A stretch of DNA of 64,000 nt. Origin: Alteromonas marina (GTDB lineage: Bacteria > Pseudomonadota > Gammaproteobacteria > Enterobacterales > Alteromonadaceae). The notes under the pieces are model-generated. The model searched no databases and had not been told where the DNA came from. It saw only the letters and a list, made by a program, of their open reading frames with translations. Shown here piece after piece: positions 28,992 through 37,818 of this stretch. The first letter of the stretch is position 1. Each line of letters begins with the position of its first letter. The DNA lies in the NCBI RefSeq assembly GCF_000808575.1, contig NZ_JWLW01000001.1:140378-204377 (forward strand), read 5' to 3'. The position numbers and the translations under genes are program-made.

Positions 28992-30677
28992 ATGTTAGCG
29001 CATCTTTCTATTTCTAATTTTGCTGTTGTAAAACAATTATCAGTTCAACTGGAAAACGGGTTGACTGCTATAACCGGAGAAACCGGTGCAGGTAAATCCA
29101 TCGCTATTGACGCTTTAAGCTTGTGCTTAGGCGAGCGTGCCGACGCAAATGCGGTGCGAAAAGGTAGTGCAAAAGCTGAGATCATTGCTCACTTTTCTTT
29201 AAACGGCAATGTATTAGCTAAAGCCTTCCTCGATGAACATGAGCTCACCTCAGATGAAGATGAGAATAGCTGCTTTATTCGCAGAGTTATTTCAAAGGAA
29301 GGCCGTTCAAAAGCGTTTATCAACGGTATTCCCGCTTCACTTCAGCAGTTAAAAGGCTTAGGCCAGTTTTTGTTAGCCATTCACGGTCAAAACACTCACT
29401 TACAGTTGCTGAAAGAAGACCATCAAAGGGAATTAGTTGATGGATACGCGAAGCACGACGACATGTTAGCGCAAGTTAGAGAAACCTACTCTCTTTGGCG
29501 TGATAAGCAGCGCACGTTAAAGGCGCTTCAAGAACAAGCCCAGCAGCGCGAAGACAGAATTCAGCTGTTAACTTATCAGGTTCAAGAACTTGATGAATTC
29601 GCCATTGAAGAGGGTGAATTTGAAGAGTTAGAAATAGAGCACAAGCGCCTGAGTAACGGGCAAAGCCTTTTAGAGCAAGCCCAGACCAGCGTATACAATT
29701 TATATGAAAGCGATGAAGGCAATGCACTGTCGGTTATACAAAGCAGTATTGAACGTTTAGGTGAGTTAGAAGCGCACGACGCTAGTTTAACGCCAATCAT
29801 TGCCATGCTTAATGATGCGGCAATTCAAGTAGAAGAAGCGGCAGGAGAGCTACGTAGCTACTGCGATCACTTAGAGATCGATCCACTTCGCTTACAGCAA
29901 GTTGAGGCGCGCTATGCGAAGGCGATGGAACTTGCACGTAAACATACTGTGATGCCAGAAGGACTTTATCAGCATCACCAAGAGCTTGCCGCCGAATTCA
30001 ATGCTTTATCGGAACAGGAAACACTGTTAGGTACGCTTGAAGGCGAAGTAGAAGAAGCACGAGCAACGTATTTAACCGCGACCAAAGCGCTTTCTGAGAG
30101 CAGGCAACGTGCTGCTGGTAAGCTAAGCGAAGATATTGAAGTGCAAATTCGCCAAATGAATATGCCCCACGCAAAAGTGGATATTCAGATTCAATACGAC
30201 GAACTTAAGAAGCCGGTGAGCACAGGTCTAGATACCGTAGAATTTAAAGTGTCTACCAACCCTGGTCAAGATGCAGACAAATTAGAAAAAGTCGTATCAG
30301 GTGGTGAACTTTCTCGTATAGGACTGGCTATTCAGGTAATCGCGAGCGGCCATCACGGTACCCCTACTATGATTTTCGATGAAGTCGATACGGGCATTAG
30401 CGGCCCAACAGCATCAATCGTTGGCGGGCTTTTACGTAAATTAGGTAAACAATCGCAAGTAATGTGTGTTACCCATCTACCTCAAGTAGCGGCACAGGCA
30501 CATAATCAATTGTTTGTTACCAAGCTTACCGACGGGGAAAGTACTGAAACCCAGATGTTGGCGCTGACTAAGCAAGACAGGATCGATGAGCTTGCAAGAC
30601 TATTAGCCGGTGATAAAGTAACCAAATCGGCGCTAGCGAATGCAAAAGAACTGCTTAAAAGCGCAGCATCGAACTAA
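28992..30677 (+). CDS. recN: DNA repair protein RecN
   Basis: 561 residues from the ATG at 28992 (MLAHLSISNFAVV), aligned with the known RecN N terminus; a GTG two codons earlier is less likely. It is an SMC-like ATPase: Walker A GETGAGKS in the N-terminal head, a long central coiled coil (about 160-360), then signature VSGGELSR and Walker B MIFDEVDTGISG in the C-terminal head. RecN acts at double-strand breaks with RecA. The tandem LexA boxes show SOS control. Confidence 0.97.
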   Translation: MLAHLSISNFAVVKQLSVQLENGLTAITGETGAGKSIAIDALSLCLGERADANAVRKGSAKAEIIAHFSLNGNVLAKAFLDEHELTSDEDENSCFIRRVISKEGRSKAFINGIPASLQQLKGLGQFLLAIHGQNTHLQLLKEDHQRELVDGYAKHDDMLAQVRETYSLWRDKQRTLKALQEQAQQREDRIQLLTYQVQELDEFAIEEGEFEELEIEHKRLSNGQSLLEQAQTSVYNLYESDEGNALSVIQSSIERLGELEAHDASLTPIIAMLNDAAIQVEEAAGELRSYCDHLEIDPLRLQQVEARYAKAMELARKHTVMPEGLYQHHQELAAEFNALSEQETLLGTLEGEVEEARATYLTATKALSESRQRAAGKLSEDIEVQIRQMNMPHAKVDIQIQYDELKKPVSTGLDTVEFKVSTNPGQDADKLEKVVSGGELSRIGLAIQVIASGHHGTPTMIFDEVDTGISGPTASIVGGLLRKLGKQSQVMCVTHLPQVAAQAHNQLFVTKLTDGESTETQMLALTKQDRIDELARLLAGDKVTKSALANAKELLKSAASN

Positions 30678-30801
30678 AATGCAGTTGATTGGTCATAGTT
30701 GTCAATGTAGCATGCCTTCGCGCTTGCAATAAAACAGTCTCGAAATTCGCTTTAGCGAAGTTCATTGACACTAACAAAGGCAATACTGGACAAATTAACG
30801 C

Positions 30802-31158
30802 ATGAAGTTGCAACACCTATTAGTAATTCTTGGTATCACACTAACATCAACCGCTTGCTCGAACTGGATTTATCGAATCGACGTTCCTCAAGGAAACTTC
30901 CTTGATCAAAGAGATGTGGAAAAGCTGCGCGTTGGAATGACAAAAGAACAGGTTATTTATGTGCTAGGTAACCCTGTTGTTCAAGACTCATTCGACGATG
31001 ACACTTGGTACTACGTTTACGATATGAAGCGCGGTATGAAAAAGCGTGGTGAAGATTTTCAAAAGCAAATGGTGATTAACTTTGTAGACAACAAAGTGAC
31101 AACGGTTGAAGGTGACTTCGAGTTATCTGAAGACTTCAATACACCGCTTGATAACTAA
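30802..31158 (+). CDS. bamE: Outer-membrane assembly lipoprotein BamE (SmpA)
   Basis: 118 residues. Lipobox LTSTAC gives an acylated Cys at about residue 19. The BamE core follows: the RIDVPQGNFLDQ segment, then LRVGMTKEQVIYVLGNPVVQDSF and TWYYVYDMKRG. It is part of the BAM complex inserting beta-barrel proteins such as the TonB receptor of this window. It is monocistronic with its own terminator, next to recN as in several gammaproteobacteria. Confidence 0.96.
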   Translation: MKLQHLLVILGITLTSTACSNWIYRIDVPQGNFLDQRDVEKLRVGMTKEQVIYVLGNPVVQDSFDDDTWYYVYDMKRGMKKRGEDFQKQMVINFVDNKVTTVEGDFELSEDFNTPLDN

Positions 31159-31167
31159 TTTTGTTTA

Positions 31168-31196
31168 AAAGGTAGCGTTTCTCGCTACCTTTTTTG
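31168..31196 (+). terminator. Rho-independent terminator of bamE
   Basis: AAAGGTAGCG (31168-31177) and CGCTACCTTT (31183-31192) with a 5 nt loop and a T run, 10 bp after the stop codon. Confidence 0.93.
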
Positions 31197-31261
31197 TTTC
31201 TAATACCCTTCATAAAAACGCTTTTTTTTTGAGATATATCGCTTACCTACTTGAGGTTTAT

Positions 31262-31915
31262 ATGGAACATAGTTTTTGGCACAGTAAATGGCAAAAGAAC
31301 GAGATTGGATTTCACGAACCTGAAGGGAATGCGCTTCTTATCAAATATGCCTCTTCCCTGTTGGATGTTGAAAACTCACACTCAGCTTTGAAACGCATAT
31401 TTGTTCCGCTATGCGGGAAGACCCGCGACATCGGCTGGCTACTTTCCCAAGGTTGTGAGGTGGTAGGTGCTGAGCTAAGCGAAGTGGCTATCATACAGCT
31501 GTTTGAAGAGCTAGGTGTAGAGCCTACTGTGACCACTACTTCCAACGGTAAAATTTACGCTAAAGACGGTTTAACCATTTACGTAGGTGATATCTTCAAA
31601 CTTACATCAAGCGACTTAGGTGACGTTACGGGCATTTACGATAGAGCCGCTTTAGTCGCGCTGCCTAGCCCGCTTCGCGAGCAATATGCTGCGCATTTAA
31701 TGACCATTACTCAATGCGCCCCCCAGCTAATCATCTCTTTCGAGTATGACCAGAATGAAATGGCCGGCCCTCCCTTTAGCGTAAACGAAAAAGCCGTTGA
31801 CGCTCTTTATTCAGTGGACTACAACATTCAAAGGTTAGAGCGCTCGGTGCTTGAAGGCGGTTTGAAAGGCAAAGTAGACGCTGATAATTTGGTGTTTGCA
31901 CTAACGGCGAAGTAG
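31262..31915 (+). CDS. tpm: Thiopurine S-methyltransferase family protein
   Basis: 217 residues from the ATG at 31262 (MEHSFWHSKWQ), with GAGG 6 bp upstream; the open frame begins 11 codons earlier. W-x6-IGFHEPEGNALL, VPLCGKTRDIGWLLSQG (SAM motif I) and YDRAALVALP are the bacterial TPMT pattern. In bacteria these enzymes methylate thiopurines and also selenium and tellurium compounds, so resistance to tellurite or selenite is possible. It stands alone. Confidence 0.93.
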   Translation: MEHSFWHSKWQKNEIGFHEPEGNALLIKYASSLLDVENSHSALKRIFVPLCGKTRDIGWLLSQGCEVVGAELSEVAIIQLFEELGVEPTVTTTSNGKIYAKDGLTIYVGDIFKLTSSDLGDVTGIYDRAALVALPSPLREQYAAHLMTITQCAPQLIISFEYDQNEMAGPPFSVNEKAVDALYSVDYNIQRLERSVLEGGLKGKVDADNLVFALTAK

Positions 31916-32048
31916 ACTTTTTTAAGATTTGTTGCCAATAGAAAGCGTTGAAATGGTTGCTTTATAGTTTGCGTTTTAGCGCTGATTAACAGCGACACTT
32001 AAGCTATTCATAACCACACCAGCTAATGCGACTTGCTTAAATAAATGA

Positions 32049-33335
32049 CTAGAGGCCAAGCAGGGCCTCTATGCCAAACAATATTGCACCTATCAACCCG
32101 CCTACGATCGTGCCGTTTATGCGAACTTTTTGAAGATCGCGGCCTATATTCAACTCCACCTGCTCAGCCATTTCACGTTCATCCCAACTATTGATGGTGT
32201 CACGTATGTGACGGGTTAGAAATTCAGCCAGCTCAGGCGCCATATATTTTGCTGCTTCTCCAATGTGGTTATTGAACGCCTTTGCTAGTTCTGTATCTTG
32301 CGTTAACGTAGTGCCCAAGTCCTTTAGAAGGACAGATACTTTGGTTTCAGCTTTACCATTTGGCTCTTCAAGAGCCGCTAACAACCATTGATGAAACTTA
32401 GCCCATGACTGCTGAACGTATGCGTTTAACGCTGGGTCGTTGATAATTTTTTCGCGGAAGTTGTTAACCTTTTTCTCCATTAGCGGACTGTGCTGTAATT
32501 CATAAAGAAATTCATGTACTTGCTCGTCAAACGCATGGCGGATGGGGTGGTGCTCATCCGTATATATATCTTCTAAGATGCTTGAAACAGCTTTAACTGC
32601 AATTAACGCCCCCTGCTCGCTTAACCAGCTAGAGGGTAATAACTTTTCAATACGACTGTATTCGGTTTTCAACCAAACCACTAAAGTGTCTGCTATATAA
32701 ACTTGGGTTTCTGGCTCTGCGAGCAGTTTGGCCAGTTTTCCCAGCACTCTATCAAGGACAACCTGGTGCTGACGTTCTTTCGTCACAGCACCCAATGAGG
32801 TCGCCATCAACTGTCTAAGATCAAGTTGGTTAATGCCCTTCTGTGCTGTTTTAGTGATAAATGCTTTAACAGGTTTATCATCAAGCACGCGGAGAACACC
32901 TGCAAAAGCATCACATAGAAAGCGACTTAAACGGGTAGCGTTCCTATCCTGTGACAACCACCTTCCCGCGCCCTTAGCAGGGTCGCTGTCCCGAATTAGC
33001 TTCTCTATTGCTTCAGGATGAAAGAACTTTTCCTTAACGAACAATGACAGGTTATTAGCAATAACAGACTTGTTACTAGCCACGATATTGGTGTGCGGAA
33101 TGGGGTACTTCGCTGGAATTGGCTTAAATAATGCCGTCACTGCAAACCAGTCAGCTAGACCACCGATGAGGGCCGCCTCACTAGCCATCTTAATAAGCCC
33201 CAACCACCATGCTCCTTGCACGTTTGGATAAAACTTGGGAAGTAAAACCGTTAAAACAAATACACTTGCGGCAAAAATCAAACAGGCCAATGCAAGCCTT
33301 TTAGCCTTATTCAATTGCGTGTACTTGTCCTGCAT
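32049..33335 (-). CDS. DUF445 family membrane protein
   Basis: 428 residues. Two N-terminal membrane segments (about 12-32 and 45-65) surround the conserved WWLGLIKMASEAALIGGLADWFAVTALFKPIP. A long helical cytoplasmic or periplasmic region follows, and the chain ends in a hydrophobic helix (GTIVGGLIGAILFGIEALLGL, key glycines). This is the DUF445/YjiN family, of unknown function. GGAG precedes the ATG. It starts 12 bp after the arsC stop, so the two genes are probably one transcript. Confidence 0.85.
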   Translation of the reverse strand: MQDKYTQLNKAKRLALACLIFAASVFVLTVLLPKFYPNVQGAWWLGLIKMASEAALIGGLADWFAVTALFKPIPAKYPIPHTNIVASNKSVIANNLSLFVKEKFFHPEAIEKLIRDSDPAKGAGRWLSQDRNATRLSRFLCDAFAGVLRVLDDKPVKAFITKTAQKGINQLDLRQLMATSLGAVTKERQHQVVLDRVLGKLAKLLAEPETQVYIADTLVVWLKTEYSRIEKLLPSSWLSEQGALIAVKAVSSILEDIYTDEHHPIRHAFDEQVHEFLYELQHSPLMEKKVNNFREKIINDPALNAYVQQSWAKFHQWLLAALEEPNGKAETKVSVLLKDLGTTLTQDTELAKAFNNHIGEAAKYMAPELAEFLTRHIRDTINSWDEREMAEQVELNIGRDLQKVRINGTIVGGLIGAILFGIEALLGL

Positions 33336-33347
33336 AAACTACTCCGT

Positions 33348-33842
33348 CTAAATTACTCGTTTACCATCTTGGTCTATAAGTGGTGTGCCGTCTTCTTTAG
33401 CAAAAGGGCCTTGTGGCCATACAGGCAAAATATCCAGTACAGCTTCACTTGGCCGGCATAATTTCACTGTTTCTTTTGCGTTATTCGAATAGGAATTACC
33501 TTCAACTCTCCCAAGAGGTAAAGAAACTGCTTTTTCGTGTTCACCTTCGGGAATGCAAACAATAGGCCTATTCACTAAAACAGGATGTTCCAGCATCAAT
33601 TCAAAGATGATTTCGTTACTCACTGTTTCATCAAGTAACCCTAATTCAGCAGCAGGAGACTTTGTTGTGCGAAGCGCTTGTCGAGGGTTAAGGTTAGCTG
33701 CATTCAACAAATAAGTTAGTTGTTCACGTTCCCACCCAACACGTAAATACTCAATAACCTGCACCTCATACCCAGCGGCCTTGATCACCGCCAGTACATT
33801 CCTAGACGTGCCGCACTCTGGGTTGTGATAAATCTTTATCAT
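33348..33842 (-). CDS. arsC: Arsenate reductase (glutaredoxin-linked ArsC) with an extra loop
   Basis: 164 residues from the ATG at 33842 with AGGTGG upstream (a GTG two codons earlier is an ORF artefact). The catalytic Cys is in NPECGTSRN (C11). The arsenate-binding arginines are recognisable in LRTTKSP, NRPIV and LCRPSE. Compared with the usual ~140-residue enzyme, about 25 residues (from EGEHEKAV to NNAKETVK) are inserted between the second and third arginine segments. The C terminus PQGPFAKEDGTPLIDQDGKRVI is normal. It reduces arsenate using glutathione/glutaredoxin. No ars regulator or efflux gene is adjacent. Confidence 0.9.
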   Translation of the reverse strand: MIKIYHNPECGTSRNVLAVIKAAGYEVQVIEYLRVGWEREQLTYLLNAANLNPRQALRTTKSPAAELGLLDETVSNEIIFELMLEHPVLVNRPIVCIPEGEHEKAVSLPLGRVEGNSYSNNAKETVKLCRPSEAVLDILPVWPQGPFAKEDGTPLIDQDGKRVI

Positions 33843-33902
33843 CGCCACCTAACCTCACCAAAAAGTAAAAACCACATATGCCAACATACTATTAAAATTC
33901 GA

Positions 33903-34076
33903 GGACAGACACTCGCAAAGGCTAAAACCTTGCCTGTACTCGTTGGACACACACTCAAATAGCTACCTGTACTTCTCGGACACACACTCAAAAAAGCAGC
34001 TTGTACCCAAACAGATGTATTCACATTGAGTGTCTGTCCATTTCTTTAAATAATTTCTTCAAGCGAGTGTCTGTCC
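33903..34076. repeat. Cluster of five GGACAGWCAC-family repeats
   Basis: The 507 bp gap between the divergent arsC and lipoprotein genes holds GGACAGACAC at 33903-33912, the C-variant GGACACACAC at 33945-33954 and 33978-33987, and the opposite orientation at 34030-34039 and 34067-34076. The two C-variants share a longer unit, CCTGTACT-N4-GGACACACACTCAAA. The left copies face the right ones, so the region can fold back on itself. Nothing else is seen in 34080-34349 beyond AT-rich promoter-like sequence. Confidence 0.85.
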
Positions 34077-34349
34077 CCTTCTGAAATCCCTTCTGAGCTT
34101 AGAGCCATGTGGTACAAAATGGTCAAATTCGCCATCCGGTGGCAGATGAAACTATAAAATTAGTTATTACACCATTGATGCAGTCTCCCCCTTTAGCATA
34201 TTAAACTAACCTTTTGATTTTAAATGCTTTTTAAGAGTGGCATGATACGTGATATGTATTTTATAAATGCACAACAAAATTTGTGTTTGATATCAATACC
34301 GTTAAAGCGTGTTATTAAGTATTTATGAAACAATCAAGGATATAAGAAT

Positions 34350-35021
34350 ATGAAAAAGTCTATTATTGCTAGTGCAGCTATGTTGCTATCAGCCTCTTTG
34401 CTTACTGGCTGCGTTATCCATATTGGAGACGCTAGCGCATTAGAAGGCAGCGATTTCAGTTCTATTCTAGGCAATATTGACATAGCTGAAGGGAAGCACG
34501 CGGGCGATATTTCCTCTGTTAATGGTAACGTGGAAATAAGCGATCACGCTGGTGCGGATGAAGTTAGTATCGTCAATGGCAACCTTGAAATGGGCAGCCA
34601 TGTGTCTGTCCGAAATATCGACATTGTAAATGGCGATGTAAGCGCAACTTCACACCTTAATGTACTTAAGAGCCTAGAGACTGTGAATGGAGATGTGACG
34701 CTTCCCACACAAAGTACAATTGGCGGTAGCGTCGAAACCGTCAACGGTGACATAACTGCTGTTGATACAACTATTGAAAAACACATTAAAACACTTAACG
34801 GCGACATTACTTTATCTGGCTCATCTCATGTTCTAGGCGATATCGTATATAAAGAAAGTGAGAGCTCTTGGGGTAATAAATCAGATAACAAACCTACCCT
34901 GTCGATCAGTGCCTCGGTGACTGTAGACGGTAGCATTATATTGCACCGCCCTGTTAACTTAGACATTGAAAGTGACGAGTTAAAGCAAAAAGTCGTTGTA
35001 AGCTACGGTGGTGCGCAGTAA
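34350..35021 (+). CDS. Lipoprotein with six VNG(D/N) repeats
   Basis: 223 residues. Signal peptide and lipobox LLTGC give an acylated C21. From residue 57 the motif VNGN/VNGD/LNGD recurs at 57, 75, 93, 112, 131 and 149, a period of 18-19 residues, with alternating hydrophobic positions. This predicts a small right-handed beta-helix or beta-solenoid. The last ~50 residues are a different beta-rich tail. I know of similar predicted polymer-forming or adhesin-like lipoproteins but no function. One copy of the dispersed motif (GTGTCTGTCC, 34602-34611, encoding VSVR) lies in repeat three without changing its length. Confidence 0.75.
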   Translation: MKKSIIASAAMLLSASLLTGCVIHIGDASALEGSDFSSILGNIDIAEGKHAGDISSVNGNVEISDHAGADEVSIVNGNLEMGSHVSVRNIDIVNGDVSATSHLNVLKSLETVNGDVTLPTQSTIGGSVETVNGDITAVDTTIEKHIKTLNGDITLSGSSHVLGDIVYKESESSWGNKSDNKPTLSISASVTVDGSIILHRPVNLDIESDELKQKVVVSYGGAQ

Positions 35022-35062
35022 CGTATCGGCTCGAATATCTAAGCCCAACGTTTCGGAATGAC

Positions 35063-35626
35063 ATGACTGAACAAGAAAAGATGCTTGCTGGCGATTTATA
35101 CTTCCCGTCAGACAAAGTGTTAACGGCGTTGCGAAAGCAATGTCGTATGCAATTAGACGAGCTCAACACAACTTGTCAAAGTGACCACAAAAAGCGTACA
35201 AGACTACTAAAAGAGCTGTTTGGTAGCACTGGAAAAAGGCTTTACATCGAGTCTTCATTCAAATGTGATTACGGCGAAAATATTCACGTAGGCGAAAATT
35301 TTTTCGCTAACTTCAATTGTGTGATTTTAGATGCAGCGAAGGTCACGATAGGTGATAACTGCATGATTGCGCCTCAAGTCGGTTTATACACCGCTACGCA
35401 CCCATTAGATCCTGTACAGAGGGCAACCGGCATCGAGTTCGCCAAGCCCATTACTATTGGCGATAATTGCTGGATTGGTGGTATGGCGGTCATAAACCCT
35501 GGCGTAACGTTGGGAGACAATGTGGTTGTGGCCTCTGGCGCGGTGGTAACTAAGTCTTTTGGGGACAATGTGGTCATAGGTGGTAACCCTGCCAAAGTCA
35601 TCAAAGAAATAGAGCAAGCCGAATAG
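35063..35626 (+). CDS. maa: Maltose/galactoside O-acetyltransferase family protein
   Basis: 187 residues. N-terminal MTEQEKMLAGDLYFPSD is the Maa/LacA/NodL leader. The rest is a left-handed beta-helix of hexapeptide repeats with GENFFANFNCVILD, the catalytic His in ATHPLDP and CWIGGMAVINPGVTLGDN. It acetylates sugar hydroxyls with acetyl-CoA in the cytoplasm; the actual sugar is unknown. It lies 41 bp after the lipoprotein gene on the same strand and may be cotranscribed. Confidence 0.9.
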   Translation: MTEQEKMLAGDLYFPSDKVLTALRKQCRMQLDELNTTCQSDHKKRTRLLKELFGSTGKRLYIESSFKCDYGENIHVGENFFANFNCVILDAAKVTIGDNCMIAPQVGLYTATHPLDPVQRATGIEFAKPITIGDNCWIGGMAVINPGVTLGDNVVVASGAVVTKSFGDNVVIGGNPAKVIKEIEQAE

Positions 35627-35735
35627 AGCATGTGATGTTTTCGGTATCACATGCCTTAATAAACACCTTTACACGAGTCCATACCAAGTCACATCTATCG
35701 ATTTAATCTGAACCGGTAATTCAAAGACTCTTCAA

Positions 35736-35765
35736 GGGCCGCCATTAGTACCTCAAAGGCGGCCC
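35736..35765 (+). terminator. GC-rich stem-loop downstream of maa
   Basis: GGGCCGCC (35736-35743) and GGCGGCCC (35758-35765) form a perfect 8 bp stem, followed by CTGATTTTAG. It lies between convergent genes and could serve both. Confidence 0.6.
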
Positions 35766-35849
35766 CTGATTTTAGCCTAGTACACAGAGCTAGGTAAAAT
35801 TAAACGCTATCCCGTTAGTAGTCTAAAGACAAACGCGCTCTATAAATCG

Positions 35850-36653
35850 TTAATCCCAGTCTGGAGCAAAATCTGGGTTTACAATTCGGTCGCCGTTATC
35901 AAGATCATCAATAAGCGCGAGCTCTGAATCAGTTAAATGTACACCACCGTATGCTAAATTCTCTGCCAAGTGTACTTTACTGGTTGATGAAGGAATGGCA
36001 TAAATGTGGCGTTTCTCCATCCATGCCAGAACAACTTGCGCCGGCGTCGCATCGTGGCTTTGCGCTATTCGCAATAACGTTTCGTCCTTTATTACTTTTC
36101 CAACAGCAAATGGCATATATGCGGTCGCTTTTATGCCTTTTTCCTTACACGTTTCAATAACCTTCTTATTTTGCATGAAAGGATGGATTTCAATTTGGTT
36201 GGTGTAAATCTCGCCTTTACCAAGAACCTTTTCGGCCTTCTCCAACAAATCAATAGTGAAATTAGACACCCCAATATGACGAGCAAGCTCTTGCTCTTTC
36301 GCCTTCGCAAGATTGCCTAAGTAACTTTCGAGTGAAATATCATTGCCAGGATATGGCCAATGGATAAGAAGCAAATCAACATAGTCTAGCTTCAGCTTTT
36401 CTAAGCTTTCGTGAACACTTGGAATAAAATGGGTATCGCCCAATGACTCGTGCCACACCTTGGTGGTGACAAACAGTTCGCTTCTCTCAAGGCCGCTGGT
36501 TTTTATGGCATCGCCAACTTGTGCTTCGTTGTCATAAAATTGTGCGGTGTCAATGTGTCTGAAACCAACCTCTAGCGCTTTACTGACTGACTCACGGGCC
36601 TCCTCACCTTTCAATCAAAACGTTCCCATTCCTAACTGAGGCATATCTTTCAT
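35850..36653 (-). pseudogene. dkgB: Aldo/keto reductase (DkgB-like) with an in-frame TGA at codon 13
   Basis: The natural start is the ATG at 36653 with AAGGAGAG upstream (MKDMPQLGMGTF). Codon 13 is TGA (36615-36617), where the family has Arg in GTFRLK; CGA to TGA is one transition. Downstream the frame is intact to 35850: HIDTAQFYDNE (Asp/Tyr), TTKVW (Lys), LIHWPYP (His), GVSNFT, IPSSTSKVHLAENL. A TTG directly after the stop could restart translation but would lose the first strand of the barrel and no ribosome binding site precedes it. So this is a fresh pseudogene, a leaky gene, or a sequence error. The intact enzyme would reduce aldehydes and diketogluconate with NADPH. Confidence 0.8.
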
Positions 36654-36818
36654 TACTCTCTCCTTTTCCGTGTTGGTCTTACACTACTTGACGTAGCAGC
36701 TTCACACTTTGCTACGCCATCGCTTAGAAAGAAGATAGTAATCATCGAGACTGAAATCAGAATTAAATGGGTGACAAACTTAGTGATTAAGTTGAAGAAT
36801 ACACGTCGCTAAAATAAA

Positions 36819-36846
36819 AAAGCCGCTAGCGAACGCTTGCGGCTTT
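36819..36846 (-). terminator. Rho-independent terminator of rluB
   Basis: AAAGCCGC (36819-36826) pairs with GCGGCTTT (36839-36846) with an inner AGCG/CGCT stem. On the minus strand it is followed by TTTTTATTTT, 36 bp after rluB. Confidence 0.88.
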
Positions 36847-36881
36847 GAGTAATCACTTACACGTGATGGATAAATAAGACA

Positions 36882-37778
36882 TTACTTACATTTGGCGGGA
36901 CGCCCAGCTCGTTTATTCAAGCTTTGTTGCTTACGCACTTTATGCTTTTTAACCGAGCGACGCATGCGGCTTAATCGCGCGTGGTCAAGTTTACCCTGGC
37001 GTACATTAACCATAGTTTGCGTTTCATCCGGCAGTTGAACATGGCTACGAAGGGCGTTTACGTCTTCTAATCCTAGTTCTACCCACGCACCTTGCGGTAG
37101 ACGCTTTTGCAGTTCAATTGGGCCATACTTAACACGGATCAGGCGGCTAACCTGCACGCCTTGCGACTCCCAAAGACGACGCACTTCGCGGTTACGCCCT
37201 TCTTTCAACGTTACGTTGTACCAACGGTTCATGCTTTCATCTTCAGCATGCTGCGGCGTAGGCGCCCCTGAAATTGTCAGGAACTTTGCTTCGCCGTCTT
37301 CCAGCTCTACACCTTTTTGAAGGGTATGTAGCGTTTTGCCCGTTACCTCACCGAATACACGCACTGCGTACTCGCGTTCTACTTCACATTTTGGGTGCAT
37401 TAGGCGGTTGGCTAGTTCACCATCGTTGGTGAATAACAGCAAGCCACTGGTGTTCATGTCTAGACGACCAACGGTGATCCAGCGCCCTAATCGAATAGCG
37501 GGTAGACGGTCAAATACCGTATCGCGACCTTCAGGGTCGTGACGGCTACACAATTCACCTTCGGGTTTGTTGTACATCAACACTCGGCAAATTGGCTGTT
37601 CTGTTTGACGAGATAGCAAATGACCATCAACACGGATTTGTGCAGTGTGATCAACTCTATCTCCTAATGTCGCTTTGGTGCCATCGACCGATACTCGGCC
37701 TTCTTCAATCCAACGTTCCATTTCTCGTCGCGAGCCTAGCCCTTGGTTAGCCAGTACTTTTTGCAACTTTTCAGTCAT
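36882..37778 (-). CDS. rluB: 23S rRNA pseudouridine synthase RluB
   Basis: 298 residues. An N-terminal S4 RNA-binding domain ([20 protein letters not shown]) is followed by the RsuA/RluB/RluE synthase domain with [17 protein letters not shown], whose Asp is catalytic, and the basic C-terminal tail ending in KCK. It makes pseudouridine 2605 (E. coli numbering) in 23S rRNA. The order scpA-scpB-rluB on one strand is widespread in gammaproteobacteria. The spacing to scpB is 40 bp, consistent with one operon ended by the terminator above. Confidence 0.95.
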   Translation of the reverse strand: MTEKLQKVLANQGLGSRREMERWIEEGRVSVDGTKATLGDRVDHTAQIRVDGHLLSRQTEQPICRVLMYNKPEGELCSRHDPEGRDTVFDRLPAIRLGRWITVGRLDMNTSGLLLFTNDGELANRLMHPKCEVEREYAVRVFGEVTGKTLHTLQKGVELEDGEAKFLTISGAPTPQHAEDESMNRWYNVTLKEGRNREVRRLWESQGVQVSRLIRVKYGPIELQKRLPQGAWVELGLEDVNALRSHVQLPDETQTMVNVRQGKLDHARLSRMRRSVKKHKVRKQQSLNKRAGRPAKCK

Positions 37779-37818
37779 GGGTTTTCACTCTTTAATTGCT
37801 TGTTTACGGTCGCACGGT

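Noticed and set aside
33839..34024. A 61-codon frame in the arsC/lipoprotein gap
   Set aside because: Its sequence is just the dispersed repeats read as protein (repeated SVCP).
36615..36617. TGA in the dkgB-like gene as a selenocysteine codon
   Set aside because: The family has Arg, not Cys, at this site, and no SECIS-like hairpin is apparent just downstream.
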